7,488 bases of DNA from contig PBVO01000141.1 of the NCBI GenBank assembly GCA_002729015.1, positions 21,217 to 28,704 on the forward strand, in the 5' to 3' direction. Numbering within the stretch: the first letter of the stretch is position 1; the number at the start of each line of letters is the position of its first letter. Made by a program: the position numbers and the translations under genes. Source of the DNA: Candidatus Poribacteria bacterium (GTDB taxonomy: Bacteria; Poribacteria; WGA-4E; UBA9662). The notes beneath the pieces were generated by a model. The model made no database searches, was not told the DNA's origin, and saw only the letters and a list, made by a program, of their open reading frames with translations. Below are positions 6,482 through 7,488 of this stretch, piece after piece.

Positions 6482-6637
6482 GGGAGATCCCAACGCAAAT
6501 CGGTCTATTATGTGAAAAGTGAAACGAAAATTACTTCATAGGGAAGTGTGTTTCTGTTACACTCGATAATAACTAAGAATTGATCATTTGTAAATACCGA
6601 GATAAGCTGAAACTATTCTCTATATCGGAAAAACATT
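6482..6637. promoter_or_regulatory. Divergent promoter region between the lipoprotein and second methyltransferase genes
   Basis: These 156 bases must hold promoters for both directions, but no full -33/-7 pair is convincing on either strand. On the minus strand TAATTTTC (6533-6526) differs by one base from TAnnTTTG. Other structure: tandem GTGAAA (6512-6517 and 6519-6524), the inverted repeat AGTGT/ACACT (6545-6563), and TGGGA/TCCCA (6481-6492) over the lipoprotein start codon. Confidence 0.4.
6545..6563. promoter_or_regulatory. Operator-like inverted repeat
   Basis: AGTGT (6545-6549) and ACACT (6559-6563) are perfect inverted arms around nine bases, GTTTCTGTT. The 19-base size and its place midway between two divergent genes suit a binding site for a dimeric regulator. 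Five-base arms can arise by chance in AT-rich DNA. Confidence 0.25.
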
Positions 6638-7399
6638 ATGAACCCACATCAATCCAATCAAGCTTTTTGGGATGCTTCCGCAAACTGGTGGAAAGAAAAA
6701 GAAGATCATCGTGGACTGTGGAGGAAGGCTCATGAAAATCCTTCTTTGGTTTTGGGCCCACTAGAGATGTCCTTTGTTAATAATATCGAAGGGAAAGAGG
6801 TTTGTGTTCTAGGTAGTGGGGACAACGAGGTCGCTTTTGCTTTAGTGGGTCTTGGTGGACGGGTCACTTCGGTGGATTTCTCACAACGTAGGCTTGATAT
6901 TGCTGCTAATCGTGCCAGCCAACTTGGCCTTCAACTGTCGTTTCTACAGGCAGATGTAACAGACTTATCTGCCTTGGCCTGCAGTAGTTTCAATCTGGTT
7001 TATACTGGTGGACATGTATCCGTATGGGTTGCTGATATTGAGAAATACTATTCTGAAGCAGTTCGTATATTAAAGAGTAGAGGTATTTTCTTAGTAAGTG
7101 AATATCATCCCATCCGCCGAATGTGGACTGATGCCAATGGCAAAGAAAATTCTTGCTATAACTATTTAAACCGAGGTCCTTACGAATATAGGTCAGACGA
7201 AGGATTACCAACTTTTGAGTATCACTGGACGGTTTCAGATCATGTTCAGTCGGTGGTAGATGCTGGTTGTGAACTGGTCAAAGTTGAAGAACATGATCTT
7301 CAGGTTGAGGATGAACATTGGCTCGAAGTCAATCTGAATAATTTTCCATCTACCTTGATAGTCGTTGGCCGAAAAAAAACAGTTAACTCCGACATTTGA
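6638..7399 (+). CDS. Class I SAM-dependent methyltransferase, second subfamily
   Basis: A 253-residue cytoplasmic methyltransferase unrelated in detail to the one at 2586. It opens with a family-typical FWDASANWWKEKE (10-22). Motif I is the variant VCVLGSGDNEVAFAL (55-69), where GSGDN takes the place of GCGxG; Asp80 in TSVDFS binds the ribose; ADVTDL (105-110) and FNLVYTGGHVSVW (118-130) follow, then ILKSRGIFLVSEYHP (144-158). The C-terminal part, with EYHWTVSDHV (194-203) and the closing LIVVGRK (240-246), matches a widespread uncharacterised group of such enzymes; HPIRR after the fourth motif is also characteristic. The acceptor is unknown. ATG 6638 is preceded by the purine-rich CGGAAAAA, a weak ribosome-binding site. 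The gene is transcribed away from the lipoprotein gene and no gene follows within the window. Confidence 0.9.
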   Translation: MNPHQSNQAFWDASANWWKEKEDHRGLWRKAHENPSLVLGPLEMSFVNNIEGKEVCVLGSGDNEVAFALVGLGGRVTSVDFSQRRLDIAANRASQLGLQLSFLQADVTDLSALACSSFNLVYTGGHVSVWVADIEKYYSEAVRILKSRGIFLVSEYHPIRRMWTDANGKENSCYNYLNRGPYEYRSDEGLPTFEYHWTVSDHVQSVVDAGCELVKVEEHDLQVEDEHWLEVNLNNFPSTLIVVGRKKTVNSDI

Positions 7400-7418
7400 A
7401 AGATCATATGTGTTCACA

Positions 7419-7449
7419 CAGTTAAGTGCAATGAACTGCAATTAAACTG
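7419..7449 (+). terminator. Imperfect hairpin after the second methyltransferase
   Basis: CAGTTAAGTGCA (7419-7430) pairs with TGCAATTAAACTG (7437-7449) around the loop ATGAAC, with one bulge and one mismatch. It lies 20 bases after the stop; the following ATTATTACTTT is T-rich but not a clean T run. Confidence 0.4.
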
Positions 7450-7488
7450 ATTATTACTTTAGGTCTGGGGATTAGTTATTTATCTCAA

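Noticed and set aside
6477..6492. CCCATGGG and TGGGA/TCCCA as a translation-blocking hairpin at the lipoprotein start
   Set aside because: The arms overlap or leave a two-base loop, so a stable hairpin cannot form.
6990..7441. Two minus-strand ORFs of 73 and 68 codons
   Set aside because: Both run opposite the second methyltransferase, have no family resemblance and no supporting start signals.
1..7488. Mobile element, phage or CRISPR content
   Set aside because: No transposase, integrase, terminal inverted repeats, target duplications or regularly spaced repeats could be seen.

Overview
The window is AT-rich and carries seven protein-coding genes, about three quarters of the sequence, separated by unusually long AT-rich gaps. 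Ribosome-binding sites are mostly weak or absent, starts are AT-rich in context, and the protein families (exported lipoprotein with a LTGC lipobox, DoxX-like membrane protein, ankyrin protein, Fes-type esterase fold) fit a low-GC member of the Bacteroidota, possibly Cytophagales. That placement is an inference from style and family resemblance, not from a marker gene. I see no tRNA, rRNA, CRISPR array, transposase, integrase or phage gene.

Layout from left to right: (1) positions 2-898, + strand, the 3' part of a Fes/esterase-D type alpha/beta-hydrolase gene whose reading frame runs off the left edge and whose nucleophile serine position is glycine; (2) 899-1790, a gap of about 890 bases with no convincing gene, but with a 14-base perfect palindrome, a short direct repeat and a possible frameshifted small ORF; (3) 1791-2231, + strand, a four-helix DoxX-like membrane protein, followed by a strong 14-bp hairpin; (4) 2586-4022, + strand, a two-gene unit: a class I SAM methyltransferase and, 18 bases later in the same reading frame, a divergent TrpF-like (phosphoribosylanthranilate isomerase family) protein; (5) 4296-6481, - strand, a GyrI-like lipoprotein followed by a 454-residue ankyrin-repeat protein; (6) 6638-7399, + strand, a second class I methyltransferase of a different subfamily, divergent from the lipoprotein gene.

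The genes do not assemble into a recognisable pathway. The one tight unit is methyltransferase plus TrpF-like protein. The lipoprotein and ankyrin genes may be co-transcribed (74-77 bases apart, same strand). I find no clear evidence of a new defence, secretion or biosynthetic system. The items most worth a second look are the serine-less esterase, the off-pathway TrpF-like protein coupled to a methyltransferase, and a GyrI-type ligand-binding domain on an exported lipoprotein.
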